In this document: positions 5,118-8,280 of the stretch, piece by piece
Position numbering within the stretch: position 1 is the first letter of the stretch
Layout of the letters: each line of letters begins with the position of its first letter
NCBI GenBank assembly: GCA_035256745.1
Contig: DATEXQ010000004.1
Coordinates: 1-8,280 of the forward strand
DNA length: 8,280 nucleotides
Direction: 5' to 3'
DNA from: DATEXQ01 sp035256745
GTDB lineage: Bacteria > Patescibacteriota > Microgenomatia > UBA8517
Notes under the pieces: generated by a model
The model's database searches: none
What the model was told of the DNA's origin: nothing
The model's input: the letters and a program-made list of their open reading frames with translations, nothing else
Position numbers and translations under genes: made by a program

Positions 5118-6318
5118 AAAAATGAACGAAGAATTAATACACTTAATAAAAACGGCTTTTATTGATTTAAACAGAAGCCGTATAAGGACTTTTTTAACAG
5201 CCCTCGGAATTCTTATTGGAGTAATGTCGGTTGTAATGCTTATTGCCTTGGGACTGGGGCTTAAAAATTATATTGAAAAGCAGTTTGAAAGCTTGGGGGC
5301 AAATCTGATAATGATTATGCCCGGAAGCGGATTTGGCGGACAAGGCGGATTTGGCCCCGGACTTGTGACAGGAGCAAGATTTGACGAAAAAGACGTTAAC
5401 AGTCTAAAAAGAATTCCTAATGTTAGGTATACTGTTCCCTTATACTTTAAGTCTACCAAGGTTGATACCGGCGGTGAAGCTAAATTCGGCTACTTGATGG
5501 GAGTCAATGAAGATTATTTCAGTTTAATGAATACGCAACTTTTGGAAGGTGAAATATTTTCAAAATCCGAACTGCAATCGCGGGCAAAAATAGCCGTATT
5601 GGGCGAAAAAATTGCAGATGAACTGTTTGACACACCTCAAGATGCTGTCGGAAAAAATATAAGATTTGATGAACAGCGATTTAAAATAATCGGCGTAATT
5701 AAAAAATCGGGAGATAATGAACAAGATAATTCAATAATCATTCCTTATAAAACTACTTTCGGAAGCATAAATCCGGATAAAACTTTCTGGGCAATATATT
5801 TAGGTGTTGAATCGGAAAAAGACATAGAAGCGGTTAAAGCAAAAGCCAAAGAAGCATTGACAAAAAGATACGAAGACGACGACTTCTCTGTATCGGAACA
5901 ATCGGAAATTTTATCAACCATTAATCAAATATTTACAATAATAAATAGTGTTCTTGTCGCCATTGGGTCAATATCTTTAATTGTGGGAGGAATCGGAATA
6001 ATGAACATTATGTATGCGTCGGTAACCGAACGGACTAAAGAGATTGGAATAAGAAGAGCTGTTGGTGCAACCGAAAAAGATATACTCCTTCAATTTTTAA
6101 CCGAATCGGTCATACTCTCTGTATTCGGCGGAATAATGGGACTTATCCTTTCAATAATTATTGTCCTTGGGATAAGAATATTTTTCCCTGCAACCATTAA
6201 TCTTTTATCCGTAATAATTACTCTGGTGATATCGACAGGAATTGGAATATTCTTCGGAGTATTTCCTGCAAGACGCGCAGCCAAGCTTCCTCCAATAGAA
6301 GCTATTCGTTATGAATAG
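5107..6318 (+). CDS. MacB/FtsX-family ABC permease
   Basis: A 403-residue permease with the MacB plan: TM1 at about 27-50, a large extracytoplasmic domain (about 51-278), then TM2 (279-301), TM3 (331-357) and TM4 (364-386). The domain begins with a Gly-rich loop (PGSGFGGQGGFGPG, 72-85) common in this family. The conserved cytoplasmic coupling segment SVTERTKEIGIRRAVGA (305-321) follows TM2, and the C-terminus is the usual PARRAAKLPPIEAIRYE (387-403). With the ATPase and adaptor it would form an exporter for a peptide, lipid or small molecule; the substrate cannot be told from sequence. The start at 5107 overlaps the ATPase by 11 bases. An alternative ATG at 5122 would remove five residues without touching any domain; the SD evidence (AAGGA at 5088-5092) is weak for both. 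Confidence 0.93.
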   Translation: MEYKKMNEELIHLIKTAFIDLNRSRIRTFLTALGILIGVMSVVMLIALGLGLKNYIEKQFESLGANLIMIMPGSGFGGQGGFGPGLVTGARFDEKDVNSLKRIPNVRYTVPLYFKSTKVDTGGEAKFGYLMGVNEDYFSLMNTQLLEGEIFSKSELQSRAKIAVLGEKIADELFDTPQDAVGKNIRFDEQRFKIIGVIKKSGDNEQDNSIIIPYKTTFGSINPDKTFWAIYLGVESEKDIEAVKAKAKEALTKRYEDDDFSVSEQSEILSTINQIFTIINSVLVAIGSISLIVGGIGIMNIMYASVTERTKEIGIRRAVGATEKDILLQFLTESVILSVFGGIMGLILSIIIVLGIRIFFPATINLLSVIITLVISTGIGIFFGVFPARRAAKLPPIEAIRYE

Positions 6319-6339
6319 AAATGTATGGTTTAATAAGTC

Positions 6340-7524
6340 ATGAAGATTAAACTGCCTAATTTAAAAAAATACAGAATAATTTTGTTCTCCCTGATTGCAA
6401 TTTTTGTCCTCTCAATATTTTCCTACTCTGCATATTTTTTATACAGCAGAAGTAAGGTTGATAACGAAACCGCAGTAAGCCTGGAAGACAAACTAAGACA
6501 AGTTGAGTCTGAATTAAATAATCTGAAAAATGAGGATCAGTATAAAATAAACCAGGAATTAAAAAAGGAAATTGACGATATTAACAAGACTTATAAAAAG
6601 GCTGTCTCTTCATACGAAAGCCTTCTTGATTTAAAAGTCAAATCCAAAGATACAAGTCTGGAAGATAAGCTATTTGCCCAAGCTCTTTCGCTATTGTCCG
6701 AAAAAAAATATCAGGAAGCAGAAGAAGTTATTGTAAAGTTGAATAAGAAAATCGAAGAGCAATTCACGAAATTAGCCGAAAGTGAGGTAAAAACTTCAGT
6801 CGGTTTCAGTGCTCCTGCATCAAACAACCCCCCTGGTTCAGGATATTCACAGCAAAAAGTATCAACCGATGCTGGAGAATTTTTGGTTAACATTATTGCA
6901 GCCGATATTAATTCTACCCGGGTAATAGTTGATACCGCATCAAACGGTGATTGTTTGGACAATTGTCCAGTACTACCTCTTGCGACTTATGTTTCCAGGA
7001 ACGGAGCATATGCAGGAGTCAATGGTTCATATTTCTGTCCGGCAAGTTATCCGTCGTGTGCGGGAAAAACCAATACTTTCGATACTCTTTTAATGAATAA
7101 AGATAAAGTCTATTTTAATTCATCCAATAATGTTTATTCCGCTAATCCGGGAGTTATTTTCGGCGGAAGTTATGTTAGATTTGTATCGGCAGTCAGTCAG
7201 TGGGGCAGAGATACCTCAATTGACAGTATGATTTCAAATTATCCCCTTTTAATTATGGGTGGAAATATTGCTTTCGGAGGGGACGATGATCCAAAAAAAG
7301 GAAGCAAGGGAAACCGTTCTTTTGTAGCAAACAAAGGAAGTTCCATTTATATAGGAGTTGTTATGAACGCGACGGTTGCTGAATCATCCAGAGTTATGAA
7401 AGCCTTAGGGATGGAAAATGCTTTAAATCTTGATGATGGAGGGTCTACCGCTCTTTGGTCGGGTGGATATAAATTAGGTCCGGGAAGAGATCTCCCCAAT
7501 GCAATCATTTTTGTAAACAAATGA
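6340..7524 (+). CDS. Membrane-anchored coiled-coil phosphodiester glycosidase (NAGPA domain)
   Basis: A 394-residue surface protein. A basic start and hydrophobic anchor (about 12-34) are followed by a charged helical region (about 45-150) with coiled-coil character, a Ser/Pro/Gly linker (about 153-172), and a C-terminal NAGPA/phosphodiester-glycosidase domain. Domain hallmarks: GVNGSYFCP (226-234), GNRSFVA (324-330), IYIGVVMN (336-343) and NLDDGGSTALW (363-373), then GRDLPNAIIFV at the end. Human NAGPA removes GlcNAc from a phosphodiester; bacterial members are proposed to act on cell-wall or exopolysaccharide glycans, but few are characterised. Cysteines 205, 209, 233 and 240 could give two disulfides. 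It begins 21 bases after the permease stop in the same direction, with no SD, so it is probably co-transcribed with the exporter. Whether it is a partner, or simply a neighbour, is inference. Confidence 0.85.
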   Translation: MKIKLPNLKKYRIILFSLIAIFVLSIFSYSAYFLYSRSKVDNETAVSLEDKLRQVESELNNLKNEDQYKINQELKKEIDDINKTYKKAVSSYESLLDLKVKSKDTSLEDKLFAQALSLLSEKKYQEAEEVIVKLNKKIEEQFTKLAESEVKTSVGFSAPASNNPPGSGYSQQKVSTDAGEFLVNIIAADINSTRVIVDTASNGDCLDNCPVLPLATYVSRNGAYAGVNGSYFCPASYPSCAGKTNTFDTLLMNKDKVYFNSSNNVYSANPGVIFGGSYVRFVSAVSQWGRDTSIDSMISNYPLLIMGGNIAFGGDDDPKKGSKGNRSFVANKGSSIYIGVVMNATVAESSRVMKALGMENALNLDDGGSTALWSGGYKLGPGRDLPNAIIFVNK

Positions 7525-7528
7525 ACAT

Positions 7529-8200
7529 TTAAAATATTTTGGTAAAGGTAAAGAGTATAAAATCCAAACCAATTGGAACGAGAAGAAACTTGTCGACGGT
7601 TTTTAAAACGTCAACTACAGATTGTGATAAAAAGCTTTGGGGATCTAAACTTATTCTTATTCCAAAAAGATACAAAATTAAACATAAAACTACAACTACC
7701 AAGGTTAATTCAAGAGCTGTTTTTAAATCACTTCTGCTTAAAAACATTGTATTGCCGATTTCAAAGATAATGTAAATAGAAATTAAAACTACGGTCCAAT
7801 TACCCAAAAGTTCTTTTGAAATAACCCACCCAATTCCTAAAAGAATTAATGTTATCCCAAAAATAAAAGGTGCAAAGCCCACCAATGTACCTCTTATAAG
7901 TCCTGCTTTCCCTATCTCTACACTTCCCAGTTTTATTTCTTTGATATTACCTTTGGTATCTTCTTCAAAAGTGGGGTTAAGATTTATTCTTCCCACAGGT
8001 ACCAGAAGAAAAAGCGCTGCAAGAAAATGTGAAATTTCATGGAAAATAATACCGGGTAGAAAAAGAAAAGAATAAAAATAAGTTGATGCTTTTTTACTTT
8101 TTGTAAGTTTAAAAAAAATGATCCAGATTTTGTTGGTTAATTTTCTGGAAAGATAATATAGAATAATAAGTTCGAAAAGAAAAGCAAAACCAAAATACAT
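7529..8200 (-). CDS. Polytopic membrane protein with HExxH motif (M50-like metallopeptidase)
   Basis: A 223-residue membrane protein with hydrophobic segments at about 3-17, 41-68 (holding the motif), 103-127, 134-154 and 163-180, plus a hydrophobic C-terminus. HEISH (H54, E55, H58) lies inside the second segment, the placement seen in M50-type intramembrane zinc proteases. GFAPFIFG (108-115) and SRSDLKTA (155-162, D158 as a possible third zinc ligand) resemble conserved M50B features. I cannot confirm the family without a profile search, and catalysis is unproven. Substrates might be membrane-anchored regulators or signal-peptide remnants, but nothing here names one. It converges with the glycosidase gene, leaving four bases between stop codons and no room for a terminator. 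Its promoter appears to be TTGCCA (8238-8233) and TAAACT (8215-8210). Confidence 0.7.
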   Translation of the reverse strand: MYFGFAFLFELIILYYLSRKLTNKIWIIFFKLTKSKKASTYFYSFLFLPGIIFHEISHFLAALFLLVPVGRINLNPTFEEDTKGNIKEIKLGSVEIGKAGLIRGTLVGFAPFIFGITLILLGIGWVISKELLGNWTVVLISIYIIFEIGNTMFLSRSDLKTALELTLVVVVLCLILYLFGIRISLDPQSFLSQSVVDVLKTVDKFLLVPIGLDFILFTFTKIF

Positions 8201-8209
8201 AATATATAA

Positions 8210-8238
8210 AGTTTAGTCATTTGGCTTGATAATGGCAA
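8210..8238 (-). promoter_or_regulatory. Promoter for the M50-like gene, near-leaderless
   Basis: On the minus strand TTGCCA (8238-8233, 5 of 6) and TAAACT (8215-8210, 4 of 6) are spaced 17 bases. The predicted start, about 8203, leaves only about three bases before ATG 8200. It is back-to-back with the plus-strand promoter at 8226-8255. Confidence 0.45.
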
Positions 8239-8255
8239 TAAAAGGTATGTAGAAT
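8226..8255 (+). promoter_or_regulatory. Divergent promoter for a gene leaving the window
   Basis: TTGATA (8226-8231, 5 of 6) and TAGAAT (8250-8255, 5 of 6) are spaced 18 bases. The predicted start is about 8262, two bases before ATG 8264. Its -35 lies directly beside the -35 of the minus-strand promoter. Confidence 0.5.
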
Positions 8256-8263
8256 TAGTTCTT

Positions 8264-8280
8264 ATGTTTGAAGTATTTTT
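8264..8280 (+). CDS. Possible start of a divergent gene (truncated by window)
   Basis: ATG 8264 opens a frame reading MFEVF before the window ends. Its only support is the promoter-like sequence ending nine bases upstream and the divergent layout. No SD precedes it. Product unknown. Confidence 0.3.

Noticed and set aside
6321..6350. Nine-codon frame (ATG 6321) overlapping the glycosidase start, as a leader peptide
   Set aside because: It has no SD and no regulatory logic, and such short frames are common by chance in AT-rich DNA.
1..8280. Alternative genetic code with TGA as Gly or Trp
   Set aside because: No conserved domain is interrupted by TGA. TGA ends the glycosidase exactly where its domain ends, and conserved Trp positions use TGG.
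1..8280. Mobile element, prophage or CRISPR array
   Set aside because: No transposase, integrase, phage or Cas gene, no spaced direct-repeat array, and no terminal inverted repeats flanking a gene block were seen.

Overview
The window is AT-rich bacterial DNA with the standard stop codons: TAA, TAG and TGA all end plausible genes, and TGG serves for Trp. It encodes a peptidoglycan-type envelope (L,D-transpeptidase, undecaprenol kinase, undecaprenyl-pyrophosphate phosphatase). It also has a small MacAB-like exporter whose adaptor has a single N-terminal anchor and no outer-membrane partner nearby, and several membrane-anchored surface enzymes. This set, the low GC, tight packing, short convergent gaps and mostly absent Shine-Dalgarno (SD) sequences fit a monoderm-like, reduced-genome bacterium such as Candidate Phyla Radiation/Patescibacteria. 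That assignment is inference. No tRNA, rRNA, CRISPR array, insertion sequence or phage gene was seen.

Layout. Positions 1-377 (minus) hold the N-terminal part of an L,D-transpeptidase. Divergent from it, 446-802 (plus) is a DgkA-type undecaprenol/diacylglycerol kinase. It converges on uppP (799-1536, minus), sharing a TTAA so that the two stop codons overlap. uppP is downstream of, and probably co-transcribed with, a membrane-anchored sorbosone/glucose-dehydrogenase-like beta-propeller (1544-2722, minus).

The stretch 2723-3313 is the most unusual part. A promoter at about 2790-2818 drives a 72-residue winged-helix-like protein (2906-3124). Its SD sits in the loop of a perfect 6-bp hairpin. 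After it come a 15-bp hairpin without a U-tract (3158-3231), an inverted repeat that brackets a second promoter (3243-3277), and a short leader whose predicted 5' end can pair with the next gene's SD (3280-3309).

An apparent operon follows on the plus strand: HlyD/MacA-like adaptor (3314-4417), ABC ATPase (4443-5117), MacB/FtsX-type permease (5107-6318) and a membrane-anchored coiled-coil phosphodiester-glycosidase (NAGPA) domain protein (6340-7524). The last gene converges with a minus-strand HExxH membrane protein of M50 type (7529-8200). A divergent promoter at 8226-8255 then leads into a gene that leaves the window at 8264.

Themes. (1) DgkA and UppP both make undecaprenyl phosphate, the lipid carrier for cell-wall synthesis. 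(2) The exporter and the surface glycosidase appear to form one unit, with a small putative DNA-binding protein just upstream. (3) Two styles of translation start are visible. Genes at 446, 2722, 8200 and 8264 have a -10-like hexamer so close to the ATG that the mRNA would be almost leaderless. The only clear SD motifs, at 2906 and 3314, are both inside potential hairpins.
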